Notes: generated by a model not told the origin, from the sequence alone. Positions 1 through 7,082 are shown, counted from the stretch's first letter. The stretch: DNA of 8,025 nucleotides from CAZTPJ01 sp964614515 (GCA_964614515.1 CAZTPJ010000117.1:1-8025), one strand, 5' to 3'. Made by a program: numbers and translations.

Positions 1-18
1 CAGGCTGGACACGGAAGC

Positions 19-599
19 CGGTTCACCCCCACGTGCGTGGGGACATCGCCACCGGCCGAGTCAACACGATCGCCGAGATACGGTTCACCCCCACGTGCGT
101 GGGGACATCGAGCCGCACACGCTCAGGCAACTGCTCATCGCCCGGTTCACCCCCACGTGCGTGGGGACATCAAAACCGCGCCGTCTTCGAGGCCGATCTC
201 CGCCGGTTCACCCCCACGTGCGTGGGGACATCGAAATCGACTCGGACGACGGGGCGGTGTCTGACGGTTCACCCCCACGTGCGTGGGGACATCGCGATCC
301 TGTTCCTTCTGACGTTTCAAGACCTGCGGTTCACCCCCACGTGCGTGGGGACATCTCTCGCCCCAGGCGGCTACGCATCTGCCCCTCCGGTTCACCCCCA
401 CGTGCGTGGGGACATCCACGGGGCACAAGGTACGGCCTCACACGGTGACGGTTCACCCCCACGTGCGTGGGGACATCCCAACGATCCGAACGTGCTGTTC
501 GGTACACCGCGGTTCACCCCCACGTGCGTGGGGACATCGCGGACATCGCCTTGCGAACCTGAGGCGTGGCCGGTTCACCCCCACGTGCGTGGGGACATC
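19..599 (-). CRISPR. Type I-E CRISPR array, 10 identical 29-bp repeats
   Basis: Ten identical 29-bp repeats start at 19, 81, 143, 204, 265, 327, 388, 449, 510 and 571. On the plus strand each begins CGGTTCACCCCC and ends GGGGACATC. The nine complete spacers are 32 bp, except for three of 33 bp (48-80, 110-142, 294-326). Bases 1-18 are part of a tenth spacer, so the array probably continues before the window. Read on the minus strand, the repeat has the type I-E form: a CCCCAC/GTGGGG stem and a 3' end GTGAACCG, equivalent to the 8-nt crRNA 5' handle (ATAAACCG in E. coli). Transcription is therefore inferred to run on the minus strand, the same direction as the cas genes, with the newest spacer next to cas2 (539-570). 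No repeat shows terminal decay. Spacer targets cannot be judged from this window. Confidence 0.98.
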
Positions 600-602
600 A
601 CT

Positions 603-643
603 GCCTCACGATGCCTTCCGGGGCGTTTTTGGCAACGTGAGGC
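603..643 (-). promoter_or_regulatory. Imperfect hairpin across cas2 stop, next to first repeat
   Basis: GCCTCACG (603-610) pairs with CGTGAGGC (636-643), and TGCC (612-615) pairs with GGCA (631-634). Together they form a 12-bp stem with one A/A (U/U in RNA) mismatch and a 15-nt loop. The structure contains the cas2 stop codon and ends 3 bp from the first CRISPR repeat. No U-tract follows on the minus strand, so it does not look like an intrinsic terminator. It occupies the place where a leader would lie in type I-E loci. It could be an integration anchor for Cas1-Cas2, an mRNA 3' stabiliser or an attenuator; the role is inferred, the pairing is visible. Confidence 0.6.
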
Positions 644-896
644 CCTCGAAGTCTACGAACACTTTCTGACCCTGGCCACGGGTCCGAATGGAATACCCCT
701 GTTCGCTGGCGTCCGGCGTGATCAGCACGGCCGATCCGCCCTTGGCGTCGATTTCCTCGCACACCAGTTCCCATATCCGCTCGCGAATGCGGGCGGACGG
801 GTGGCCAAGGTACACGCCCGATTGCGGCTGCACGAGCCACCGGGTGAGTCGGCCACGAAAGCCCGGACGCACATTGCGAAGGATCAGCAGCATCAT
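606..896 (-). CDS. cas2: Cas2, type I-E (CRISPR adaptation)
   Basis: This 96-residue protein is full length for the type I-E Cas2 family (E. coli Cas2 has 94). The N-terminal half carries the family pattern NVRPGFRGRLTRWL followed by SGVYLG and SARIRERIWE; the C-terminal half ends in VDFEGLTL, like the VDLDGLRL strand of E. coli Cas2. The protein is expected to dimerise and bridge two Cas1 dimers in the integrase that inserts new spacers. The ATG overlaps the cas1 stop (ATGA), implying translational coupling, and an AAGGGGGG ribosome-binding sequence lies about 9 nt upstream inside cas1. Two ATG codons are adjacent, so the start could be one codon later. The stop lies only 6 bp from the first CRISPR repeat, so the 3' end of this gene may also serve as the array leader. 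Confidence 0.96.
   Translation of the reverse strand: MMLLILRNVRPGFRGRLTRWLVQPQSGVYLGHPSARIRERIWELVCEEIDAKGGSAVLITPDASEQGYSIRTRGQGQKVFVDFEGLTLPKTPRKAS
650..678 (-). promoter_or_regulatory. Candidate array promoter inside cas2
   Basis: On the minus strand TGGCCA (673-678) and TAGACT (650-655) are separated by exactly 17 bp. Each matches four of six positions of the sigma70-type -35 and -10 hexamers. Initiation would fall near 643, so the transcript would begin at the hairpin 603-643 and run straight into the array. Such matches arise by chance in any sequence; the support is its placement, since there is no intergenic space in which another array promoter could sit. The array may equally be transcribed by read-through from the cas operon. 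Confidence 0.25.
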
Positions 897-1849
897 GCGG
901 CGGTCCCCCCTTCGGGCTTGTGCGCGAGAATCTGTCCGATGGGCGTGTCGAGCGTGAACGAGCGCGGCTCCCAGAGCGCGCTGGGCAGGGCCGGATCATC
1001 GGCGAATTCATCGGTGTCATCGGCCTGGACATCGAGCACGCGGGCGATGTCGGGAAGCACCCGCTGCATGACCTTCGCGGCGTGGAATCGTTTGCGGGCC
1101 TCGTACCGCACCTCGCGTTCAAGGTGCGCGGGATGGCGCGAGGCGATCTCGAAGGCGAGGGGGATCGTCAGTTCGGCCTTGTACAGGTCGGCGATGTCGT
1201 AGACGAACGAGAGTTGCTTGCCGCTGTGAATGAAGCCCAGCGCGGGCGAGTATCCGGCCGAGAGGATGGCGGCGTGAACGAGGCCGTAAAGACATGCGTT
1301 GGCGGCGGAGAGCGCGCGATTGACGGGATCACCGGCGGCCCAGTCCTTGCGTTTGTAGTCGCGGCCGTGCCATGCGACGCCCGAGGCTTTGGACGCCTCG
1401 GCATAGGCCTGACGCACGCGGATTCCCTCTTTGCCGCGAAGTTGCTGGAGGGTCAGGCCTGGGTCGATGGTCTCTTCCGTGAACCTGGCGCAGTACATGC
1501 GGACGACGACCTGGAGCCGCGTGCGTTCGTTGAGCGCCAGGCGCGCCTGTTTGAGTAGATTGCGACTGTGTCGGCTGCCGCCCATGCCGCAGGCATAGAA
1601 GCGGATGCCGAACTCCCCGGCCCAGAGCACGAGGCAGTTGTTGTCGGCCAGGGCCTTGATCGCCTGATGGGTGATCTTGACGCCCGGGCCGAGCATCAGG
1701 ACGGCGAGCGACGAGACGGGCACATCCGTGACGCCATCGAACTCGTGGATGGCGATGGCGTTGGTGGTGTGCTTGATGATCGCGCGGTCCACATAGAGGA
1801 AGGAGAGGCGATCGTCGAAGCGGCCGAGGTCGAAGAGGTTGGTCTTCAT
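893..1849 (-). CDS. cas1: Cas1, type I-E spacer integrase
   Basis: The 318-residue protein matches type I-E Cas1. It catalyses spacer insertion together with Cas2. Metal-binding active-site residues fall at the same numbers as in E. coli: Glu141 in GKEGIRVR, His208 in GFIHSG, and Asp218 and Asp221 in YDIADLYK. The N-terminal beta domain shows DRAIIKH and the conserved KITHQAI stretch near residues 58-64. All key residues are present, so it should be active. The start ATG has a modest GGGGA ribosome-binding sequence upstream. The gene overlaps cas2 by 4 bp and is separated from cas6e by 161 bp, the largest gap in the locus, so cas1-cas2 may be expressed partly apart from the Cascade genes. No cas4 is present, as usual for type I-E. 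Confidence 0.97.
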   Translation of the reverse strand: MKTNLFDLGRFDDRLSFLYVDRAIIKHTTNAIAIHEFDGVTDVPVSSLAVLMLGPGVKITHQAIKALADNNCLVLWAGEFGIRFYACGMGGSRHSRNLLKQARLALNERTRLQVVVRMYCARFTEETIDPGLTLQQLRGKEGIRVRQAYAEASKASGVAWHGRDYKRKDWAAGDPVNRALSAANACLYGLVHAAILSAGYSPALGFIHSGKQLSFVYDIADLYKAELTIPLAFEIASRHPAHLEREVRYEARKRFHAAKVMQRVLPDIARVLDVQADDTDEFADDPALPSALWEPRSFTLDTPIGQILAHKPEGGTAA

Positions 1850-2010
1850 GGTGCGTTCCCCGTGAACCTGACGCGGGATCCATCGCCCGTGCGTGGCCGC
1901 ACGGCGTGGGGGGCCTCAGGTATTCACTTGTCAAAGAGGTCAATCGGCGGTGGGGACGACGCGAGTGCATTTCCGCGCCCCACAGCGCGGCGGGCGCACG
2001 ATCGGAGGGT
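1850..2010 (-). promoter_or_regulatory. cas6e-cas1 intergenic gap with perfect hairpin
   Basis: This 161-bp gap is the only real intergenic space inside the operon. It contains a perfect 7-bp inverted repeat, CCGTGCG (1887-1893) and CGCACGG (1898-1904), with a 4-nt loop and no following U-tract on the minus strand, so it is not a typical terminator. The minus strand also carries TTGACC and TTGACA hexamers around 1930-1952, but no convincing -10 box at 16-18 bp from either. Nine bases of the hairpin (CGTGCGTGG) also occur in the CRISPR repeat stem. No coding sequence was recognised. A regulatory role in setting cas1-cas2 output is possible but unproven. Confidence 0.4.
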
Positions 2011-2739
2011 TCACGCGGGGGCGATGGACAGCAGCCCAAAGCCGAAGGCCTTGCCGGGGCCGATGCCGCGGGCGAGTATCTGCCGGAATGCGCCAAGGTC
2101 CGAAATGGTGAGCGTGCCCGTGTACAGGACCGACCGAAGCCGCACGCCAGCGCTGCGCTCCAATGATTTGTTCATATAGACATAGCCCGGCACAATCGTT
2201 TCAAACTCATCCACGCTGAAACCCGCGTGGACAGCGCGGCGCTCCATCCATGCTTTCATATGTTCATCCGTCGGCGGGACAGGCACGCGCGGACCATCGC
2301 GCCCAGGCTCGCGCGGCGCGATGCGCCGAACGGCGTTGGCGCGGAGCCGAAAACGAAATCGCTGCCCGACTCCAACTTGCGGATCCCAGACCCGCACGGC
2401 TGGCGGCGCAGCCAGAAGATGGCGCGCGTTCTGGAAGGCGTAGTCCCAGTTTGGCTCGTGTGCCGATTGCACAAGCACGGCCGCTCGGCCACGACCGAGC
2501 GCGTCCACACGGAACAGGAAGCCCGCGTGCATCGCCCTGGCGGCATGAACGTGGCCCAGACCGAAGTCCTCAGGTGTGAACGGATGCAGGAACTCACCAT
2601 CCGCCTTGAGCCTGTGCGCTGACGGGAACCCCATGCACAAACGCTGATGAATCCTGTATGCATTACGGAGCCACAGGCGACCGGGCCGCGGCCGGTCTGG
2701 GTTCTCGCCCGTGTCGATGAGAAGACAGGAGAGAAACAT
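2011..2739 (-). CDS. cas6e: Cas6e crRNA-processing endoribonuclease (CasE/Cse3)
   Basis: The 242-residue product is a Cas6e. It cuts the precursor crRNA at the base of each repeat hairpin and stays bound to the 3' hairpin as a Cascade subunit. The N-terminus MFLSCLLI and the segment NAYRIHQRLCMGFP (27-40) align with the E. coli region around Tyr17 and His20; the catalytic pair here would be Tyr28 and His31. The glycine-rich C-terminal motif GIGPGKAFGFGLL (225-237) is the family signature. The repeat it must recognise has a CCCCAC/GTGGGG stem, consistent with type I-E substrates. The start is fixed by a strong GGAGGAGG sequence 10 nt upstream, encoded in the last codons of cas5-HNH; the two genes are 2 bp apart. 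Confidence 0.95.
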   Translation of the reverse strand: MFLSCLLIDTGENPDRPRPGRLWLRNAYRIHQRLCMGFPSAHRLKADGEFLHPFTPEDFGLGHVHAARAMHAGFLFRVDALGRGRAAVLVQSAHEPNWDYAFQNARHLLAAPPAVRVWDPQVGVGQRFRFRLRANAVRRIAPREPGRDGPRVPVPPTDEHMKAWMERRAVHAGFSVDEFETIVPGYVYMNKSLERSAGVRLRSVLYTGTLTISDLGAFRQILARGIGPGKAFGFGLLSIAPA

Positions 2740-2741
2740 GC

Positions 2742-3873
2742 TTACTCGACCTCCTCCGGTGCTTCGGCGGCGAGGTGGCGTCGACGCAGTTCGAGCGAGC
2801 GCGATCGCACGATCTCGCCCCGCGTGCGCAGGATGTCATCTCGCCAGCACGGCTCGCACGGGTCGATCCGATCCAGGCCCATGCCCTGCCCGTATTCGAT
2901 CATCGTCACGGCATCGTGGCAGAGGCGGCAAAGGGNNNNNNNNNNGGGCGCGCAAGTCCTCCGGCGCTTCATCGCCGCCGGCGCGGCGGTAGGTGATGTG
3001 CTGCACGGTCGTCGCCGTGTTCTTGCAGAAGACGCACAACCCCGCGTCCGAGTCGAGGCGAGCGGCGCGGCGTTTGCGGTACTCAGCGTTGCGGTAGTTG
3101 GCCCGGGGGCGGGGCGGAGCTGGTGTCTGGTGCAGCAGGGGGTCGCCAACATTGAGCGAGACGCGATCCCGCATCACGAGGCGCGGCTCGTGGACGGGCG
3201 GGTCAAAGGAAACCGGCGCGTCGTACCAGACTTCGGCGTCGTCCGGGGCGATGTCGTCGTCGTGCGATGCGCGCCACTCGATGATGGTCTCGACGAACTC
3301 CGGCGTGTGGTCTTGCGCGTGTCGGGGCCGCCACGGGACGGCGCAGAGCGCGGCCGTCACGTCGGCGTGCGCGCCGGGGTTGGTCCACGCCTCGCCTTCG
3401 CCCGGGCGGGCGAGCACGGGCACGCTTGGCGGGCAGGACTTGCGGCCGAGATAGACGGGCCAGACGGGCCGGGCGAGCGCATCGGCAACCGCCGCGACGA
3501 TCGCGGCGTCGCCGTGTATCGCGACAAGAAAACTCGCATCGGCGAGGTACTCGCGTCGGGTGATGAGCGTCCCCTGCGCACCGGTCTTCACGCCGCCGCC
3601 GGCCGTCGTCATGCCGATGCCCGCCCCGACGGTGTGATAGTCCCACCAGCGCGTGCCGGCGCGGTCGATGCGCACGCCCATCGCGAGCTGATTGAGTTGC
3701 GGCAGCCGCGCCCGCGCATCGACACGCGACAGGCCCATCGCGCAGCAGACAAGGCCGAGGACTCCCGACTTGGTTGGGGCATCCATGCTCCGCCGGATGA
3801 CGAACTTCGACGTGTCGCCCCACGATTGGAGCGGGCCTTCGAGGCGCACATAGACGGTGTTCAGCGCCGTCAC
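2742..3873 (-). CDS. cas5: Cas5e fused to C-terminal HNH nuclease (split by N gap)
   Basis: Residues 1 to about 245 are Cas5e, which holds the crRNA 5' handle in Cascade: it opens VYVRLEGPLQSWGD, then RRSMDAPTKSGVLGLVCCAMG, and its last strand is in APVSFDP...RLVMRDRVSL. Cas5e normally ends about here. The frame continues through a proline/basic linker (about 250-275) into an HNH domain: C280-V-F-C283, Q291-H292-I-T-Y, EDLRA (305-309), then L-C311-R-L-C314-H315, and a later C335-x2-C338. Ten N bases interrupt the HNH domain and shift the frame on paper. The bases on both sides end in the same GGG; merging them gives 373 codons (372 residues plus stop) and restores DLRALCRLCH. The start is GTG, overlapping the cas7e stop (GTGA), with GGAG about 8 nt upstream. 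Gln291 replaces the Asp/Glu/His usually preceding the catalytic His. The fusion is expected to replace Cas3 as the target nuclease. Confidence 0.93.
2936..2945. other. Assembly gap of 10 N inside cas5-HNH
   Basis: Ten N bases separate AAAGGG and GGGCGC on the plus strand. The coding frame is continuous only if the true sequence differs from 10 bases: zero bases, or a 3-bp overlap of the two contig ends, keep the frame. The overlap solution (AAAGGGCGC) gives the standard HNH spacing DLRALCRLCH. The N run is therefore most likely a scaffolding placeholder between overlapping contig ends, not missing sequence and not a real frameshift. Confidence 0.8.
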
Positions 3874-5018
3874 GACACGGCTCCAGCGCCTTGGCCCTGC
3901 CTCACGGCCGCCATCACGCCTTCGATGAACTTGCCAAAGTCCCCGACGTTGCCCCCGTCGGCGATGACGGGGGATTCATGCTTGCCATCGCGATACGTCA
4001 GTTGATACCGGAGCGATGGCGAGAACCAGAATCTCTCCGCCACGATGCCGTACCCACCGGCGATCTCGTGAACATACTGCCCGAGCCGGGCGATGCTCTC
4101 ACCGATCAATCCCCGCTGAGAACTCTCAGGCACGGGCTCCGCGAAGGCGTTGGCGTAACTGACAGGTGTCGCCCGCTGGGTCTTGACCTCAACGAGGATG
4201 CCATCGGGGGGGTTGAAGGCGGCATACGCATGTTGCTTGCCGGATGGATTCGCCTTTGCGGCGGCTTCGAGAAAGCACTTGATGGTCAACGTGACAAGAT
4301 CAACATCCCCGCCGAGATTCGTCATCAATTGTTCCCAGTCGATGGAGAAGTGCTTGTAGAAGCACGCGGAGTTGAACATCGCTTCGTTGACGTGGCCAGC
4401 ACCGGCATCCTGCCCCTGTACATCATCGGCGGCCGTGAAGTAGTCCACCTCCGTGATGACGGCGTGCGTGGAGATCGCGTGGGCGGCGGACAACGCGGCC
4501 TCGACCGTGAACTTGCCCTTCAATGACTCAAACGGACCCGTGGCGCCAAACTCGGTCATGCGTCCGCACAGGGCGATGTCCGGAGTCTTGACGAAACGCC
4601 CGATGATTTCCGCGAACTTCGGACCGAGATCCTTCGAATTTGACTTCACCGCCTCTCCCATCTGCTGGATCGCGGACCTTGGTAGGAAGAACAGAATGTC
4701 AGAAGTCGTCTCGTCCTTCATTCCAACGCCGCCCTTCTCAAAAACTTCTCGAACGGCCTTGCAATGCGCGTCACTGGCGCTACCCCCACCGGACGCCGCT
4801 TTTGCGATCTCCTCAACCAAACGGCGCGTCCGTACCCCGCCATCACGTTCCAGCGCCGCGCCGAACTCCGAGCTGCGCCGGATGCTCCTCTTGAGGCACT
4901 GGCTGGAGATGCGGGCGCGCGTGACGCCGCCGAAGATGCACGTCTTGGGCGCACCCAGGTCGTCGCGGTTGAGGTTCGCCGGGCTGTGGTTCTGGATCAT
5001 GTGGATTTCGATCAGCAT
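3870..5018 (-). CDS. cas7e: Cas7e Cascade backbone subunit (CasC/Cse4)
   Basis: The 382-residue protein is the type I-E Cas7, six copies of which coat the crRNA spacer in Cascade and hold the target strand (E. coli CasC has 363). The N-terminus carries the family signature in pieces: HMIQNHSPANLNRDDLGAPK (6-25), then FGGVTRARISSQCLKRSIRR (29-48). Other conserved stretches include HAVITEVDYFTAADD and FNSACFYKHFSIDWEQL in the middle, and PDGILVEVK with PVSYANAF near the C-terminus. The start is supported by AAGGAG at 5025-5030, 6 nt before the ATG. It lies 16 bp after cse2 and its stop overlaps the cas5-HNH start. No missing region was noted. Confidence 0.97.
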   Translation of the reverse strand: MLIEIHMIQNHSPANLNRDDLGAPKTCIFGGVTRARISSQCLKRSIRRSSEFGAALERDGGVRTRRLVEEIAKAASGGGSASDAHCKAVREVFEKGGVGMKDETTSDILFFLPRSAIQQMGEAVKSNSKDLGPKFAEIIGRFVKTPDIALCGRMTEFGATGPFESLKGKFTVEAALSAAHAISTHAVITEVDYFTAADDVQGQDAGAGHVNEAMFNSACFYKHFSIDWEQLMTNLGGDVDLVTLTIKCFLEAAAKANPSGKQHAYAAFNPPDGILVEVKTQRATPVSYANAFAEPVPESSQRGLIGESIARLGQYVHEIAGGYGIVAERFWFSPSLRYQLTYRDGKHESPVIADGGNVGDFGKFIEGVMAAVRQGQGAGAVS

Positions 5019-5034
5019 GTCATTCTCCTTGCGA

Positions 5035-5661
5035 TCAGTGGCCTGCGGCTCGAAGGTAGGCGCATGCCCACAAGTCCTGTGGTGACGCGTGCTCTTCGCC
5101 GCATCCGACAGCGTTCATGTGGGCGTTGATTCGACTCTTCTGGTGTGTGTCGTTTGGGTTGTACGTCCGATCCCAAAGTGACAGGTCGTCCAGCAGGACC
5201 GCCCAGTCGATGCCGCTGACACCTCGCGCATGCGGCACGCTGCCCTGCTTCGCTCGGGCGACCTCGCCCAGCGCCCAGCGCAGGTGTGGCTCCATCGCGG
5301 GCAGCGGGGTGGAGAGCACGGCGTCAAAGCGCGCGCGGAACCGGTCCCGCGACTTGAACTCCGGCGGGTCGCCCGGCTCGCACACGCCCAGCACGGCGGG
5401 GAGCGTCGGCCCGACCTTCTGGCCCTCGGGCACGACGTGCGGCACGTCCGAGCCAAAGGCCCCGAAGAGTTTCGCCACGAGCCAACTGGTCTCCCGCCGA
5501 GGCGCACGCTCATTCGTCGCCCGCAGGGGCCACCACAGACCCGTGAACAGATCGAACCCGTCGAGCCGCGAATCGAGCGACCGTCCGGCCAGTGATCGCA
5601 GCCGCGACCGCTCGCCTGCTTCAAGCGCTTCGAGGCGCTCGATGTACTTGGCCGTACTCAT
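5035..5661 (-). CDS. cse2: Cse2 (CasB), Cascade small subunit
   Basis: The 208-residue product fits the Cse2/CasB family by position between cas8e and cas7e, by a predicted mostly helical make-up, and by motifs such as DGFDLFTGLWWPLR (34-47), ETSWLVAKLFGAF and GIDWAVLLDDLSLWDR. Two copies normally form the belly of Cascade and stabilise the R-loop and the displaced strand. It is longer than E. coli CasB (160 residues); the extra length seems to be in the middle (about 70-110) and at the C-terminus. Its ATG overlaps the cas8e stop (ATGA), implying coupled translation; the ribosome-binding sequence is weak. The family is diverse, so the call rests on context as much as on sequence. Confidence 0.9.
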   Translation of the reverse strand: MSTAKYIERLEALEAGERSRLRSLAGRSLDSRLDGFDLFTGLWWPLRATNERAPRRETSWLVAKLFGAFGSDVPHVVPEGQKVGPTLPAVLGVCEPGDPPEFKSRDRFRARFDAVLSTPLPAMEPHLRWALGEVARAKQGSVPHARGVSGIDWAVLLDDLSLWDRTYNPNDTHQKSRINAHMNAVGCGEEHASPQDLWACAYLRAAGH

Positions 5662-7082
5662 GCGTTGTCGCCCTTCTTCTTTCGCGTTCGCTTGGGCTTG
5701 TCACCTTCTGCGAACGGCTTTGGCGGTGCTGTCACTTTCCTGATTGCGTCATCAAGGGCCGATCGCGCACGCGCCATTGCTTCACGACGCCGCAGTGGCG
5801 ATCCGCGCGCCGTGGAGGCGATGACCTGTTCGACCAAGGGCGGATAGATCTCGTTTAGAAAGCCGCTTTCGTCTATCGCTGCATCTGGATCGTTCAGAAG
5901 CGCTCGAATCCGTGCTTCAGTATGGGGTGTCATCAGCACAAGAGCCGCGTGGATCTCAGGATGCTGGCGGTCGGGGTTCGGTGTCACGCGCTTGAGCAAG
6001 CCACGCAACTTGTCGCTGCACTCACTGGAATGGTCTACCCGGGTTTGCGCGAACGCACTCGGCAGGCCGACCGACGTGGCGTCCTGGAAAACAAACTTGT
6101 TGACGACGGGGCCAATCGCGACGATCTTGCCGGTTCGCGCTCCACGCAAGCGGAATGCTGCGCGCCAAAATCTTGCTGCGTGCGCAGCGGCAGTTGCTCC
6201 CAATCCGGGGAGTGATATCGGCTCATCGTCTCTCAGTAGAAGGGGATCGGCATCCCAGAACTTCTTCGTCCGGCCGTCGCTCGTCGGCGTCGGCCAGCCG
6301 CCTTCATTCCATAGACTCGCGAGGAGAACGCCGGAACTGTCGCAGTTGGCACAACGGCCTTCCTCGGCTGCGACATTCAACCACACCTTTCGGGGCCGCC
6401 ACGCAAGATTGGCCACGGCATCCGACGATTCAGGTGGGGTTCGTGTCAACCACGGCGCTCGCTCCGCGCACTTGGTTGCCTCTGGCAAATTCGCAACGAG
6501 CGTCAGAAGCAGGTTCCCTCTTTCAGCAATCGCATAGGCTGCGGACCCCGGGTTGACCGAAGCCGGGTAGAAGCGGTTCGCCGGAGCCCAGACCGAGAGC
6601 CGCAGGATTCCAAGCGCGCAGCACGCGGGGCAGAACCCGTACGAGCCGTCATGCACGATGTGGCGCATGTGGTTGACCGAATCCGCGCCGGGGAACTCCA
6701 CCAGAAGGTCTGCGATCGGTCGGGGCTCCTTGTCCTTCAATGATGAGTCCTGATAGAACCGCTCTCCGTCGCCAAGGAGGTTGAATGCTTCTTGGTGTTC
6801 GTCGAGTTTCTTCAGCCAGTCCGCGGAAATGCCATCCGCATCGCGAAGTACCTGGCGGTCATTCTCGCTCAAGCCCGGCTTGCACCACAGCAGCACTGCG
6901 ATGAGGAACCGCAAGATCGCCACGTTGTCCATCGGGTTGCTCGCCGCGATCTGGCGGATCGCGCCTGACTCTGTGAGAGCCGCGCGAATCCCGACGCGCG
7001 TGAACCGCCCGCTGCGCCACAGCACCGGAATCCACGGCGACTCAATCAAGTTGAAACGGCGTTCATCCATGGAATCAGACAT
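5658..7082 (-). CDS. cas8e: Cas8e (Cse1/CasA), Cascade large subunit
   Basis: Numbered from the ATG at 7082 the product has 474 residues (E. coli CasA 502). The N-terminus RRFNLIESPWIPV (8-20) is the family signature. Paired cysteines C151/C154 (GFCPACCALG) and C244/C247 (GRCANCDSSG) match the zinc-binding cysteines of Cse1, and LAWRPRKVWL (226-235) matches the E. coli LFWQPAHIEL segment. The C-terminal four-helix region is present, ending in a Lys/Arg-rich tail. Cas8e reads the PAM, starts target unwinding and in normal type I-E systems recruits Cas3; no cas3 lies here, so that last role may be lost. The frame extends to a GTG at 7106, and an ATG at 7070 is a third option; none has a good ribosome-binding site, so the start is uncertain. 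It is the first gene of the operon. Confidence 0.95.
   Translation of the reverse strand: MSDSMDERRFNLIESPWIPVLWRSGRFTRVGIRAALTESGAIRQIAASNPMDNVAILRFLIAVLLWCKPGLSENDRQVLRDADGISADWLKKLDEHQEAFNLLGDGERFYQDSSLKDKEPRPIADLLVEFPGADSVNHMRHIVHDGSYGFCPACCALGILRLSVWAPANRFYPASVNPGSAAYAIAERGNLLLTLVANLPEATKCAERAPWLTRTPPESSDAVANLAWRPRKVWLNVAAEEGRCANCDSSGVLLASLWNEGGWPTPTSDGRTKKFWDADPLLLRDDEPISLPGLGATAAAHAARFWRAAFRLRGARTGKIVAIGPVVNKFVFQDATSVGLPSAFAQTRVDHSSECSDKLRGLLKRVTPNPDRQHPEIHAALVLMTPHTEARIRALLNDPDAAIDESGFLNEIYPPLVEQVIASTARGSPLRRREAMARARSALDDAIRKVTAPPKPFAEGDKPKRTRKKKGDNA

Noticed and set aside
532..549. Tandem GGACATCGC at the junction of repeat 9 and its spacer
   Set aside because: The repeat spacing stays at 61 bp, so there is no insertion; the spacer simply begins with bases resembling the repeat end.
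603..643. Intrinsic terminator at the end of the cas operon
   Set aside because: The hairpin is not followed by a U-tract on the minus strand; the CRISPR repeat begins 3 bp later.
33..1202. Long plus-strand open frames through the CRISPR array with repeated peptides such as FTPTCVGTS and VHPHVRGDI
   Set aside because: The peptide repeats are translations of the CRISPR repeat, and the rest is antisense to cas1 and cas2.
1930..1952. TTGACA/TTGACC as -35 boxes for cas1-cas2
   Set aside because: No acceptable -10 hexamer lies 16-18 bp downstream of either, so no promoter is called.
2742..3152. A separate small minus-strand gene containing LCRLCH
   Set aside because: Only the part below the N gap is meaningful; it is the C-terminal half of the HNH domain shifted in frame by the placeholder N bases.
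2647..4005. A 452-residue plus-strand open frame
   Set aside because: It is the antisense shadow of cas6e, cas5-HNH and cas7e in GC-rich DNA; the minus-strand frames carry clear family motifs.
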